Both the position numbers and the translations under genes were made by a program. From Turnera subulata (taxonomy: Eukaryota > Streptophyta > Magnoliopsida > Malpighiales > Passifloraceae), in the NCBI GenBank assembly GCA_028386065.3, contig JAKUCV010002298.1, positions 29,344-93,343 on the forward strand: DNA of 64,000 bases, in the 5' to 3' direction. Numbering within the stretch: position 1 is the stretch's first letter; each line of letters begins with the position of its first letter. Shown piece by piece: positions 39,275-50,681 of the stretch. The notes below the pieces were generated by a model. The model was not told the DNA's origin and did no database searches. It worked only from the letters and a program-made list of their open reading frames with translations.

Positions 39275-40624
39275 TTGCTCGTGTATATCTACTCTTTTAT
39301 GTTTAGTTTCATTACTTGGAATGTAAGAGGACTCTGTTCCCACAACAAACAAGATGCTGTTCGTTTGCTAGTTTCACGTTGGTCTGTAAGCTTTGTTTTC
39401 CTATGTGAGACTAAGTGTGCAAGGGTGAATGATTTCTTGTGTCGACAGGTGTGGGGTTCTGGAAATTTTGATTTTTTGATGCGAGGGGCAATGCTGGTGG
39501 CCTCTTATTTATCTGGAATACAGATATATTTACAGTCAACAGATTTAAAGCCTCCGACAATTGGATTGTGATTGAAGGCATCTTTACTCTGAACAAACGA
39601 GTTGGTAACCTTGTGTGGTATCTACGGTAACTCTCAGTGCGAGTCTCGCATCCTTATGTTCGAGGAACTAGCATCACTAAAACAGACCTTCCAATCCCCG
39701 TGGCTTGTTGCAGGCGATTTCAACGAGACTATTCGATCATCAGATCGCAAAAGTGGTAGAATGTATACCAATGGTGCAACAGCCTTTAGAAACTTCATAC
39801 AAAGTTTAAACCTCATTGAGTTTGATCTACAGGACCGACTCTTCACATGGGGCAATTATAAAGCAGCTAGTCGGATCGACAGGGTATTTGCAGAAGGTGA
39901 ATGGTTGCTATTGTTCCCGCACTTGTGTCTAAAATCTGGCAGTAAGCAAGGGTCCGATCACTGCCCGCTTTTGTTGTCTCAAGATCAGCCGGCTTGGGGG
40001 AAACGACCTTTTCGCTTTTTGGCCGCTTGGTGGGAGCACCCGAATTTCATGGAAACACTAAGTGGTATGTGGAAAGATGCTTGTATTGAATTTCCCGGAA
40101 AGTACAATCTCCTTAGGCGATTGAGTTTCCTAAGGAAATCCCTTGCCAAGTGGAACAGGGATGTGTATGGTAACGTGAATGAGAAGATTGCTTTGATACA
40201 GTCCAAATTGGATGAATGGGATCTGCTTGCTGAGACTCGGACCTTATCTGCTACTGACTTTCAATGTGTTCAGGAATTAAAGACCGAATTGGTAGGAAAA
40301 TCCAAACAGCTAGAGTCAATGTGGTGGCAAAAGTCAAGAATTAATTGGTGCAAGCTCGGCGACCGGAATACAAGATTCTTTCATCTCTCGGCTTGCAATA
40401 GGGGGCGCAAGAATAGAATAAATCACCTAATTATCAACAGGCAACCGGTCACCGATCCATCTACAATCAAAGAGGAAGTGTGTCACTTTTTCTCAAAGCT
40501 ATATACACGGGGCAATCAATGCAGACCATCCATTGGTTCTATCAATTTCAATCAACTGGATGCACAAACAGCCGCTGACCTTGAAAAACCTTGCACTATG
40601 CACGAGCTGAAAGAAGCCGTGTGA
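39275..40624 (+). pseudogene. LINE ORF2 APE-type endonuclease
   Basis: MFSFITWNVRGLCSHNKQD starts the endonuclease, then VSFVFLCETKCARV. A frameshift near 39480-39600 leads to the 39602-40624 frame with GIYGNSQCESRI, LVAGDFNETIR, FTWGNYKAASRIDRVF and GSDHCPLLL, the catalytic Asn, Asp and His contexts of the EEP fold. The stretch continues through the coiled linker (WWQKSRINWCKLGDRNTRFFH) toward RT and stops at TGA 40622-40624. The enzyme nicks target DNA for target-primed reverse transcription. Here it is broken. Confidence 0.88.
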
Positions 40625-41380
40625 AACTGTGACAACTCCAAATCACCGGGCCCCGACGGATTCTCCTTTTCCTTCTACAAAAGATGCTGGCACCTAATTA
40701 AACATGATATTTTTGACATGGTTTCCCATATTTTTTGAGAATGGCAGGATACCCAAAGGCGCAAACACGGCATACGTCACGCTCATTTCAAAAAAGGCAG
40801 GTACAGAATCTCTGGAGGAGTTCAGGGCTATTACCCTAGTTAACGAGCTGTACAAAATTATTTCCAAAATGTTGGCTCATCGATTAAAGCAGGTTATGCC
40901 ATCACTTGTTGGGAAACAACAATCCGCTTTTATTGAAGGTAGAAGCATCCTGGACAGTGCTTTCTTGGCCAGTGAGATCATGCATTCTTTAAAGAAAAAT
41001 AAAGCGAAGACCATAGTATGGAAAATTGATTTTAGGAAGGCGTATGATTCGGTTGATTGGGAATATTTGATGCAGGTTCTAAAAGCAATGAATTTCGGAC
41101 AGCGATGGTGCAACTGGATTGCAGCATGCCTTCATTCATCATCCTTGTCTGTCTTGGTCAATGGCTCCCCTATCGATGAGTTTACAATGGAAAGAGGCCT
41201 GAAACAGGGCGACCCTCTCTCGCCTTTTTTGTTCAATTTGGCAGCCACCTAAAATACTCAATAAGGCGGCTGCTTTGGATGTGATTAAGGAGGTGGAAAT
41301 GCGTAATCTGTATTTTTCTATCCTACAATACGCAGAGGACACAATCCTCCTCCCCAGCTGAGCTTCAGCCTCTCTTAAAC
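40625..41380 (+). pseudogene. LINE ORF2 reverse transcriptase, catalytic motif altered
   Basis: KSPGPDGFSFSFYK, then (from 40704) AYVTLISKKAG, FRAITLVNELYKIISKML, QQSAFIEGRSILDSAF, WKIDFRKAYDSVDW (motif A) and ERGLKQGDPLSPFLF (motif B). A frameshift at about 41250 leads to motif C, read ILQYAEDTILL. The expected Y/F-A-D-D is Y-A-E-D, which loses the first metal-binding aspartate. The element could not reverse transcribe on its own. Confidence 0.85.
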
Positions 41381-41514
41381 CTTAAACGGTGTCTCAGAAT
41401 TTTTGAAGCTTTGTCGGGGTTTAGCATCAATTTTTACAAAAGTAGTGTGATCGGCATTGGTGTGAATCAAGACCAAACTCAGTCTTTTGCTAATATGTTG
41501 CATAGTAAAATGGA

Positions 41515-42949
41515 TTGGGGTTCCCTTTAGGGGCAAACATGAAGAGAGTGGCTGCTTGGCAATCGGTCTTAGACAAATTCAGTGGCAAGCTTGGAGCATG
41601 GAAAGGAAAATATTTATCACTTGGCGGAAGAGTCACCTTGATTAAAGCTGTCTTGAGTGGATTACCTATTTATTACATGTCCTTATTTCAGATTCCGGTG
41701 GCAGTAGTAAAGAAAATCATTCAAACCATGAGGAATTTTTTCTGGAAAGGTTTGGAGGAGTCGAGGAAACTATGTATGATTGCTTGGAAACACATTACTG
41801 TACCGAAAAGTCGAGGCGGAATGGGAATCGTCGACTTAAACGTTCTGAATCAATGCCTTTTGTTCAAAAGGCTGTGGAGTTATACTTGCAACGACATGTG
41901 CGAATGGAAGACTCTAATTGCAAATAAGTGTGCTGTTCCATCAACAATGCTGAATCCTCAATTTATTCTACCACACGCATCCACTACCTGGCGTGATATC
42001 GTCAGGTCTAGTGGCGACATGGCTTCGTCCGGTGTTCCTTTGCTGAAAGGCGTCCGTATTACTGTTGGGAACGGGTTAGTGGCCAGATTCTGGCTTGATG
42101 ATTGGACTGGCTCCGGGCCACTTAAACTTACTTTTCTGCGACTCTTCATGATTTCGACATACCAGGAAGCCTCGGTGTCCAGGTTCCTAGAGGCTGCGCA
42201 CTCGCAGCCCCACTCTAACACCATATGGCGCAAACCGATGAGGGATTGGGAGGCACTGGAAGTTGACTCTTTGATGCAGATTCTCATACGTGGACTTGGA
42301 CTGACGCTAAATGCGGCTCTTATTTGCGGCAAGAAGGCAAGGAATTCATCTATAAATCAAGGGGATTCATGCGCGCCAAACCTTTATGTCTGGTTAAGTT
42401 TAGTCCCTCATAATGTTGAAAGCTGGCTTTAGCTTACTCTCAACAACGGAATCCCTACTAAAGACGCTCAGCGGCATAGAGGTATCATCTCCCTTACTGA
42501 TTCTATATGTCCTTTTTTTCTCACATTTGGAATCCAAAGATCATTTGCTGCTCTCATGTCCGATCTCGTGGCGCATTTGGTGCAAAATATGTAAATGGTG
42601 GGATGTTGTATGGGTGCCTCCTGGATCCTTGGATGACTTGCTATATCAGTGTGCCTTTCTGTCTCCTTTTAACATGAGCAGAGCTTCCTGGGTGGTAATT
42701 GGTTTTGCTGTGCTATGGAATTTGTGGCTAGAAAGAAATAGTTGTGTTTTTGACAAGAAGAGAGTAGACATGGACAGAACCACGGACTTAATCCTGGTGC
42801 ACGCTGTTGTTTGGTTGAAGGCAATCTTGATGAAGTTCCCATATAGCATTTCATGCGTCATGTCTATTGCAGAAACCATCAAACACTGGCCGAGCCCCCG
42901 CAGGAATTTACAAGTGCTCGCACAAGTGACTCATCAATCTTCCTCGTAA
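41515..42949 (+). pseudogene. LINE ORF2 post-RT and zf-RVT region
   Basis: Two overlapping frames (41515-42432, 42413-42949) encode SLGGRVTLIKAVLSGLPIYY, FQIPVAVVKK, SRGGMGIVDLNVLNQCLLFK and VGNGLVARFWLDDW. Then follows a damaged zf-RVT (only SKDHLLLSCPISWRIWC is clear) and the C-terminal NLWLERNSCVF and FPYSISCVMSIAE. At least one frameshift lies near 42420-42520. Confidence 0.85.
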
Positions 42950-43101
42950 GCCCCTGCTGTCATACGTGTTGTAAATCGTGCTTGTAACTGTGATAGCCTC
43001 TTAGAAGGATTTTGTAACTGCACTCGTAACTCTGCTTGTAAATATTGATCTTTTTAATAATAAAAATAATCGTTAGCATAAAAAAAAGAATCAATTATAT
43101 A

Positions 43102-44214
43102 TTAGTGAGAAAAATAACTACTTATATATTGAAAGAATGCTTTTTTTTTTTTACAAAGAGTGACATAAGAATTTAAATATTACATCTAATAAATTGATTG
43201 TAATATTTAATTTTAGCTTTTAGATTAAATTGAATGGTTCAAGGTATTGTACAGTTAAACTTAAAAGCAATATTCATTTTTTTCCTTATAATTAGATAAT
43301 TTTATTATGATATATATTCTATTTTTTCCCATCCAAAATTTTACCTTGACTAACCTAGATTCAGCCTGGATCGCACACCGACTTATATATGTTAAGGAAA
43401 ATATAATTTGACAATTAAATATTAAATTGCCTACACTAAAAATTTTTTTTGAATCAGTCCCTGCATGTGATTATAATAATAATTATTAATATAAAAATGA
43501 AAATAAAATTTTGCATGACTGATCATGTTAATTTATGAATAAATAGAGTAAGATGAAGTAATAGTGATTTTTTTCTGTACTTTCAAATCAATCAATCATC
43601 CTATTTTAATACAAGACTTCTCATATTTCTATTATTTTCATTTCAATGATTTGTGTTTTACAAAATTAAGATTACATGATGTGTTTCTTAATTAAATACT
43701 AAGGTAACTGAGTTTGTTATGAACAAGGTAATCGCTAACGAGAATACACTTGGATAATTTGGTGTAGGGTTTGTACGTGATGGGGGTGTGGGGATGTGTG
43801 CTCCTTCTTTGGTCACTGGATGGGGCTGAATGTCTTATTTGGTGCTCGATCATTTTGGATAACTGTGTTTTATGCTACTGTTTGGTAGATGCTCTTCAAT
43901 CATGGATTGGTGGAGCCTACTGCACCCTAAGATTTACGGATTTGGATTCTCTCCTGTACAGTATTCAACAGGAGAGTTCCTGTTAAATAAATACCGTTGA
44001 TTTGTTTAATCAATGGTCCTAAAATATGTAAGGTAAGAAAAACTAAAAAAATTAAATAAGGTAAAAATAAATTCTCACCAATGATTTTGAAAATCATGGC
44101 CACGATTCAACGAACAGGACATAACTTTACAGGAGAGGATCTCAATCCTTTACTTATTCCAGGTGTTTTTTGTCCCAAGCTGGGCTTGTCTCCAGTTGCT
44201 AGGGAGTGCTTGTG
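43102..44214. other. AT-rich intergenic region
   Basis: No supported gene. GACTAACCTAGATTCAGCC near 43348 resembles part of the dispersed repeat at 44937 and 49880. The 71-codon frame at 43771-43986 has no recognisable features. Confidence 0.4.
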
Positions 44215-44420
44215 TGTTATAAAAACGTGTTAAAAGTGGAGTCACTATGCGTGACTATTTCACCTAACACTTGTATATATATATTGGAGTATTAATGAAA
44301 AAACCTAGAGCTGAAAATGAGCTCGGCAGCGACTTTCTCCTGCAAAAGCTCCTCCCCATCTACTCTTCTCTTCCATTTCTCTTCATCCAATTCTCTCCAT
44401 TAAATTGTTTATTCATAACA
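44215..44420 (+). mobile_element. Solo LTR of copia type (206 bp)
   Basis: It runs TGTTATAAAAACGTGTTA to TTATTCATAACA, with TG..CA ends, a TATATATATATTGG promoter-like region near 44275 and no internal domain on either side. Length and ends equal those of the LTRs at 19095 and 28143, and the middle differs. The flanks CTTGT (44209-44213) and CTTGC (44421-44425) are an imperfect target duplication, offset by one base. Confidence 0.72.
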
Positions 44421-44936
44421 CTTGCTTTTGTTTTGTGAGATTTGTACTTCTTGTATTACCTCTCCCTTCTGGCTTCTCCGTATGTTTAATATAAAAAAAG
44501 ATAAACTGAATTTATTCATTAATATTAGTTTCTTTGTAAGTAATTATATTTTTATAATCTAGATTGGGCGTGATTTTGTTAATCCTTAACATTTTTTTAT
44601 GAGGTTAATTACAATTTTAATTAGTCAAAATATTTGTAAAAAGTCAAAACACTTTTTTTTGGTCCCGAGGCATTTTCGGTTAGGCTTGCTTTTCACCACT
44701 ATTTATTTTCATAAACTTCAAAAGAAAGCATAGAGCCCACCATTGGTTTTATTTGGATTATAACGTAAACGAAAGGCACAGGACTCCTTTCACTTTGGTT
44801 TGAATAATAGCCTTTATATTGAGAGTTTGTTTTGTGGATCATAACTCATAAGGCGTTTTGAACGAGTGATGGTAGGTTTTGAAATTCAAGTTTTTTTTAA
44901 AAAAAATAAAAATCAATCCTTTCTTTTCTTTTTCTT

Positions 44937-45115
44937 TTTCCTCATCAGGTATCCGGAGCTTTGTCCTCACTAATCCGGATTCGACCGAGGTCGCGCACCT
45001 AGGTATGCTAGGTGAGTCTCCCAATAAGAATTTTCTCCATACATGAGAACTCAGAATCTGAGACCTCGCATAAGCGGAACTAAGTCGTTTACCACTTGGA
45101 CCAACTCTACATTGA
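44937..45115 (-). repeat. Dispersed tRNA-related repeat (SINE-like)
   Basis: The minus strand reads TGGTCCAAGTGGTAAACG (A-box-like, about 45085-45103) and GAGGTCTCAGATTC (B-box-like, about 45055-45068). A stretch including ACTAATCCGGATTCGACC recurs at 49880-50020. No TSD was identified. Confidence 0.5.
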
Positions 45116-45467
45116 TTCAAGCCTTTCTTTTCTTTACCAAGCAAAACACACTGTTTTTAGTAATATTTTTTTTAAAAAAACTCACATGTACAATGGCACC
45201 TATAAAAAAGTCACATACTACACTTATGGGCTTAGTGTTGTAATTACTATTTATCTTCTTCTCCAAACACCATTATAATCTCATTTTCTTTTGATGCTAA
45301 CGATGTTGATCTTATTTATTTATTAATAAAGGTTGTATTACAAGTAGGGTATAAGAAAACTGAAGGTTACACGTTTCGCCATTGGAGGCACTTACAGTAG
45401 AGGTAACATAGACACTAGCTTGTTGTTCAGTACAGTCCTGACGAGCTCCGTTCCAGTTTTTCAAAGC

Positions 45468-46151
45468 CTATGCATTTGATAGCACGAAGGAACCACTAAA
45501 TGGAAAGTTGGGATGTTGTCTTTTGATCCAAGTAGTGGCATGTATGATGATGGTATCCATTAGTCTGTCACAGTTAGTTTCTTGGTTCTGGAAAATTCTT
45601 TTGTTTCTTTCAAGCCATATTCCCCATAGTATTGAAAATCCGATTGATATCCAAATTGATCTACTAGCAGGAGGAGGGGATAGGAAGGCCCACTGTACTA
45701 GTACCTCGTGGAGAGTTGCAGGGATGCACCACGATAGACCCCACCATCTGCAAATTTTGGCCCGGATACGCCAAGTATATGGGCAAGACACCAGAAGATG
45801 GTCTCTAGACTCGGGATGGAGTCGGCATAGGGGGCAGATAGAGTCTGATTGTGGTAAGATGCCGCGATAGCGAAGCTCATCCTTGGTAGGAATGTCGTGG
45901 TGAAGCGCTAACCAAGCCCAACACTCATTCTTAAAAGGGAAAAGACCCATCCATGGTCGTGGGAGATTACATCGGTTCCCAATTTTGCTATAAATGAAAG
46001 ACCTACCAGTTTTCACTGAATATAACCCGTCTGTGGAGTGTGACCAGAACCTTTTATCTTGTAGATGGGGAAGAGCATCAAACGCTGAAATCCAGCTATG
46101 TACAACTTCCACGTCAGAAAGTTCCCACTGCCATAATGATCTTCTCCACAT
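45468..46151 (-). pseudogene. LINE ORF2 zf-RVT region
   Basis: The frame is open for 227 codons: WRRSLWQWELSDVEVVHSWI, then CPLCRLHPESRDHLLVSC (zf-RVT), IGFSILWGIWLERNKRIF and FPFSGSFVLSNA. Only a stop separates it from 46161-47075, consistent with one ancestral frame. Confidence 0.85.
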
Positions 46152-46160
46152 TGACTTCCA

Positions 46161-47075
46161 TCAAGGTAGGTTGTTCTCTGGCCTCAATGCTTGTGCAACA
46201 GTAAAGGACTTACAAAGAGAGACCGAGAAAAGCCGTGGGAATAGGGTTTTGAGAGTACCATGTCCCAACCAATTATCTAACCAAAAGAGAGCACGATTCC
46301 CATCTCCAATAAAAATTTTGGACCCTTCGAAAAGATCCACCCTCGTTCGACTACTAACAGACCCGGATAAGCACGCATCTCGCCACTGTATAGAGGCCTT
46401 TGAGTAGTCGAATTGGGGCATCAAGGAAGAAAACTGACCTGCACATTTATTCTTCACCAGAGTTTTCCATCCTTGCTCCCCGCCTTGTGTGTAATTCCAT
46501 ACCCATTTGAACAACAAACATTGATTCATTATGGTTAGATCTATAATACCCAGAAAAAGTAACTTTGGCTTCGTTTCACATGTTCTGAAGATCCTCTGTG
46601 AAATTGGGGTGCTCCCACCAAGCTGATATAAACCGGAATGGTCGTTTGCCCTATTCTGCAACATTCTGGTACAACACGAGAGGGCAGTGATCGGAACCCA
46701 TCTTACTACCGGACTTAATTTGCAGATGAGGGAACATGAGATGCCATTCTCCTTCAACAAAAACCCGGTCGATTCGGCTTGCCGCAATGGAATTACTCCA
46801 AGTGAACAATCAGTCTTCCAGGGCAAATTCGATAAGAGACAATCTTTGCACGAATTCCATAAACGCAGCTGAACCTCTCCGAAAGAAATTGCCACTTTTT
46901 TGTCAGCTGAATTGAGGACCTCGTTAAAGTCCCTGAGAGCTAGCCATGGGGCAGGAAGGTCTTGCTTGAGAGAAATAAGCTCCCGAAACATCTCTACACG
47001 AGCATCCACTGCAGAGGGGCCAAAAATACCACAAACGACAGCCTGAGAGTTAGAGTGAACAAAACAACCATCCAA
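46161..47075 (-). pseudogene. LINE ORF2 endonuclease fused to post-RT region
   Basis: The stretch starts in the endonuclease (AVVCGIFGPSAVDARVEMF, then LALRDFNEVLNS, where the family's GDFNE reads RDFNE). After frame-damaged endonuclease sequence it jumps near 46560-46600 to IIDLTIMNQCLLFKWVWNY and GDGNRALFWLDNW of the post-RT region. The full RT core is absent, so an internal deletion of roughly 1.5 kb joined the two parts in one open frame. Confidence 0.82.
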
Positions 47076-47109
47076 GATAATTCAATTCTGAAAAGAACTC
47101 GGTTAACTT

Positions 47110-47349
47110 TCAAAATTTACAATCCCAAATAAGAATCAAACCCCCTACTCTACCATCACAATCAATTGAGCCAAAATCAATACGGCCTCGACCCCATAGT
47201 TTATGACATAGAACTAAGTCTACGTTTGAGCATTTGGTCTCACAGAAGAGGGCGATATTGCAGTGAAATTGGTTAACCAATCGACGCACCTGATTTTGTT
47301 TGGAGGCAGAACAGAGGCCTCTAACATTCCATGATATGCAACTTAACAT
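47110..47349 (-). pseudogene. LINE ORF2 N-terminus (endonuclease start)
   Basis: MLSCISWNVRGLCSASKQNQ and FCETKCSNV begin the APE endonuclease. The frame ends at 47110 where a frameshift or stop separates it from the rest. It aligns with 39275-39571 of the plus-strand LINE. Confidence 0.85.
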
Positions 47350-47523
47350 AAAAGAAGGAAGAGACGCTAGATAAGATTAAGAGCTCCTTCCTCTTGAGTT
47401 CTTTCTTGCACCCATTCAAAAGCCGCAGTGTTAATCATCTCGGTGAGGAGGTTATCTGTCTCTGGGACACATGAGGACCTGTCCTAGCCAAGAAGGTCAC
47501 CGACCTTATTTGTCTCATGAACC

Positions 47524-47736
47524 TCAGCGTTGGTAAAAGATACCGGAATTAGAGTTGGAGCTGCTACTTGCATCGGCCAACACTCGTTGATTAATACGAC
47601 AGATGTTAGAGTCGGTCTCAGGCAATTTGCTGTCCGAAATAGAGCCCACGCTAGCATTGCCGTTGAGGTATCTTGTCTTCTTTGTTTTTGAGAGTCCCAT
47701 GGCCTTGAGGGTTACTTGCACCTGCTTGTGCACCAA
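47524..47736 (-). pseudogene. LINE inter-domain linker
   Basis: TKKTRYLNGNASVGSISDS and SNICRINQRVLAD match the linker at 38814-39257. It overlaps the end of the ORF1 frame in another reading frame. Confidence 0.65.
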
Positions 47737-49067
47737 AATAGGGTTCTCGGAACATGAGGAAGTGTTGACTGGTGTTTTTTAATTAGGGGGTTGAACCAAA
47801 ATAGGGTTCGGAGGTGGTGGTAATCGAGCCGAAACATCGGGGAGGAAAGGAACCTTACCGGAGGAGGATGTATGAACTGCCTCCGTCTTAGACCTGTCCT
47901 AGTCAAGGGATCGAACTGAGACTCTGTGATGCCGATAACGTACTGATTATCGCCGGCCATAGCTGATAGAGTTTTGTTGATAAACAAGTTGGAGGTAGTA
48001 AGTATTAAGACCTTGGAAATGTCAAAACGATATAGGCTCCTAGACTCATTGCTCCAATCCACCATGGAGCCAAAATCAGAAACAAGGACCTGGGAAAAAA
48101 TTTTCGACCATAGATGGGGCGGTACACCCCGAATGAGAATCCAGCACAGTCTGTTAAAGGCTACATCGGCATCCTGCCAAGCACGAAAAACTTCAAACAA
48201 TTGGGTAAACAGTGCGGGTTTGTTTTGAATGGTCGCGTTCATGTCTTCCGGTGATTGGAATTTGAAAAGAAAGGATACACCTCCTAGGGGAATAACATCT
48301 GTGACCGAGCTCTCATCAATTGGGAATAAGTCAAGCAAGCATTTTATAGGCATTGATCTTCTCAGCACTCCCAATGCGCAATTCCCGAGCCATTCAGGAG
48401 CACCATCCTTAGAGACGAAGACGGGCTCTTTATTGACGACAGAAACGTAGGGTTGTTGTTCAGTACGACGAGGCATAACAACCTCTGCAAAGGACTTGAT
48501 TATCCCACGGGGAGGGAAGGCGGCAGTCGCGGGCCGGTGAGGTTGAGTAGTAGGGCAAAGCGGGGGATCAAGTTTTGCCCTAACTCGGGACTTGGCCACC
48601 AATGAATAAAGAAATGTGCCATCAACCTGCGTAGAGTTGATGCGTGCAAGGACTGGGGGCAGGTGGATGCCCGATTTGAAGCGCACAAAGGCGTAGCGTT
48701 TTCCAGTTCTAGATCTCTTTTGTGGAAAAACGTCCATCACTTTCGTGTACCTATTCATGAAGAGATGAATGTCAATAGGCATCCACCTTTGTGGGATATT
48801 CTCCACGTAGATACTAATGAGCTGGTTGTTTGCTAAAGCAATCTCAATGATTTTGCGGCTCCACTTTGAAAAGTGAAGAGGCTTTGATGTGTCGAGTAGG
48901 TTGCTCATAGGGTTTGGTGGAGCAAGTACAGTGAGGGTACTATTGCGGTTAGGGTGGGGGAGGGGTTGGGGACCACCTGGAGGACCAAGGGACATGGGTT
49001 GCAAAGGAAAGGGTCTAGAGAGCAAGTTGGGCTTAGGTTGCCTTATAAGGGAAGAGCCATGCTGCAA
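47712..49067 (-). pseudogene. LINE ORF1, long open frame (about 450 codons)
   Basis: This is the best preserved ORF1 in the window. It has a Pro-rich N-terminus, LHFSKWSRKIIEIALANNQ, an RRM (LISIYVENIPQRW and KRYAFVRFKSG), then the second domain (PEWLGNCALGVLRRSMPI, VIPLGGVSFLFKFQS, LFEVFRAWQDAD, NRLCWILIRGVPPHLW, GSMVDWSNESRSLYRFD) and a divergent tail. The homologous start ATG near 49057 is out of frame (it meets a stop after five codons), so a small indel separates start and body. The open frame itself begins at a non-ATG codon. Confidence 0.8.
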
Positions 49068-49085
49068 TTGGAGGATTATAATCTC

Positions 49086-49879
49086 CTTTTATACAAGTCT
49101 AAAAGAGACAAGATATTTTTCATCTAAACAACAGAGATAAGATGACAAAAAAGGGAAGCTTCAAGATCTTTTCAAGAGTAAAATGTTGTTCAAGCTAGCT
49201 GGCCGATTGATAATATAGATGTTTTTCTCCCTTCTTCCCCTCCATAAACAAAGCCAATAAGGGGTATAATTTTCAAGTTAGTTTTTTTTTTGTGCTAAAT
49301 TTTTTCCAAGTTAGTTATTTTCTACTCCTCAAATCAAAAAGCTTTAAGAACCTGCAAAGAGGGAATTTATGAATATTTTTAAGTTTATTATGACAAGGAA
49401 ACATGTCAAGAAGTGTAAAAAGAGCTTGAATTTTAACGACCAAGACATAAGCAAATTTTGGGTAACTGCCTCCTACCAAAATTTTTAAACAACAAATTTG
49501 TCTCAATCATCCTTATTCATTAAGCATCCACTTCCTATTGAAATATATAAATATATTTCCTACCCCATTTTTCATAATAAATGTACATTTAAATATTATA
49601 AATGACCATTTACAGTTAAAAAGATAATTAATACAACTTTTTGAGGAGGTTCATATCGTATAAAAGACGTCTAAAATAAATTTTAAAAAAATTAAGGTTA
49701 CACATTAAGGGATAGTGGTTGGTGGGGTTGTTTTCAGCTTTGACATGGCGTTGTATGGAGGTTTGCTTTTACGAGTAGAGATTTGGAATAACAATGTTTA
49801 GGTGCATTGTCTATGTTTTTTCTTCTACATCTTAATCCTAGAAAACTACCAAAATCTCCAAACTCTCATTAGGATTCTT
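49086..49879. other. AT-rich intergenic region
   Basis: No supported gene or repeat terminus. Confidence 0.4.
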
Positions 49880-50025
49880 TCTGGGTTCCTCATCTGGTAT
49901 CTAGAGCTCTACCTCGATTAATCAGGAATTTAACTCGAGTCCCGCACTTGACTAATCCGGATAGATTCGACTCATGTCAGGTACTTAGGTTTGGTGGGCA
50001 AATCTCCCAATGAGATCCAACTGTT
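49880..50025. repeat. Dispersed repeat related to 44937-45035
   Basis: CCTCATCTGGTATCTAGAGC, CACTTGACTAATCCGGATAG and GGCAAATCTCCCAATGAGA correspond in order to CCTCATCAGGTATCCGGAGC, CTCACTAATCCGGATTCGAC and GTGAGTCTCCCAATAAGA near 44939-45025. Confidence 0.55.
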
Positions 50026-50074
50026 TGGATAAACATCAAGGAGATGCCACTATATTATAAATAATGCTGGCAGT

Positions 50075-50221
50075 GCCAAAACTACTTGTAGTGTAGTGGC
50101 ATCTCCCTTGAATAGGGTTCCAAGGGATCATGGATACGATCCCAGTGGACGAAAATAGGAGGGATTTGGGGGTTTAGGGTTTGGGTGTTATTTATGTAAT
50201 TCTGCCGTGCCAAGAAAAAAG
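50075..50221 (+). mobile_element. tRNA-derived SINE (147 bp) with 13-bp TSD
   Basis: The target duplication TAATGCTGGCAGT lies at 50062-50074 and 50222-50234. Inside are an A-box-like TAGTGTAGTGG (50089-50099) and a B-box-like GGATACGATCC (50132-50142), 33 bp apart, followed by a unique part and a short A-rich tail CCAAGAAAAAAG. These are the hallmarks of a SINE transcribed by RNA polymerase III and moved by LINE machinery. Several LINEs in this window could be the kind of partner needed. Confidence 0.8.
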
Positions 50222-50463
50222 TAATGCTGGCAGTATTTATGTTTTGGCAAGTTCTAACCTATTCCCTCTGCTCTCTTTTTCTATCTCACAGATAGGTCAG
50301 GCACCCGAGGGATAGAGATACCAGCTGTGCATTTGATCTCAAACAAGAATATGATAGTGGCGGTAATAGCATACAATTGTTGAAAAATATAAGTTTTATT
50401 CTATTTAAAGTAATTAATAATAAAAATGTAAAAAGAAAAGGAAATAGGAAAGAAAAAAAAGTG

Positions 50464-50552
50464 AAAAATGCCACCAACCACATATTGTAGTGTAGGTGCC
50501 CCCAAAAGATGCCACCAACCACATAATGTAATGTAGGTGCCACCAACCACTG
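50464..50552. repeat. Tandem repeat, about 45-bp period
   Basis: ATGCCACCAACCACATATTG, then TAGTGTAGGTGCCCCC, recurs as ATGCCACCAACCACATAATG with TAATGTAGGTGCCACC. Two units and a partial third (CACCAACCAC). Confidence 0.75.
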
Positions 50553-50578
50553 TCTGGGTGTAACCCTAGAACATGGGC

Positions 50579-50586
50579 TATAAATA
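50579..50586 (+). promoter_or_regulatory. TATA box candidate
   Basis: TATAAATA lies in GGGCTATAAATAATGG, about 96 bp upstream of the ATG at 50682. Confidence 0.45.
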
Positions 50587-50681
50587 ATGGTCGTAGGCAG
50601 TCGCCGTATATCCTAAACCGAGACACTGGATTTCGCATAATCCCTTATATGTCTCTATCACCAAAAACAAAACTGTTAGTT

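Larger units (their letters stand above)
36443..43084 (+). mobile_element. Near-full-length L1-type LINE (6.6 kb) with 17-bp TSD
   Basis: The target duplication AAAGAATCAATTATATA lies at 36426-36442 and 43085-43101. A short 5' UTR leads to ORF1 (RRM plus a second domain), then ORF2 with APE endonuclease, RT and zf-RVT, then a 3' UTR ending TTTTTAATAATAAAAATAATCGTTAGCAT and an A-run. Many frameshifts and stops are present, and an AT-rich insert sits near 38340-38806. It is the best template in the window for reading the truncated LINE copies. Confidence 0.92.
45283..49074 (-). mobile_element. L1-type LINE, minus strand, RT domain deleted (3.8 kb)
   Basis: The LINE 3' terminus complement (GATGCTAACGATG, then TTTATTAATAAAGG) starts at 45292. 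ORF1 ends the element near 49067. A probable target duplication ATTATAATCTC lies at 45272-45282 and 49075-49085, extendable to 16 bp with one mismatch. Between the endonuclease and the post-RT region the RT domain is missing, so the element is about 2.8 kb shorter than the copy at 36443. Confidence 0.85.

Noticed and set aside
43771..43986. 71-codon Cys/Leu-rich frame
   Set aside because: No signal-peptide or domain logic, no promoter and no copy elsewhere. Probably chance.
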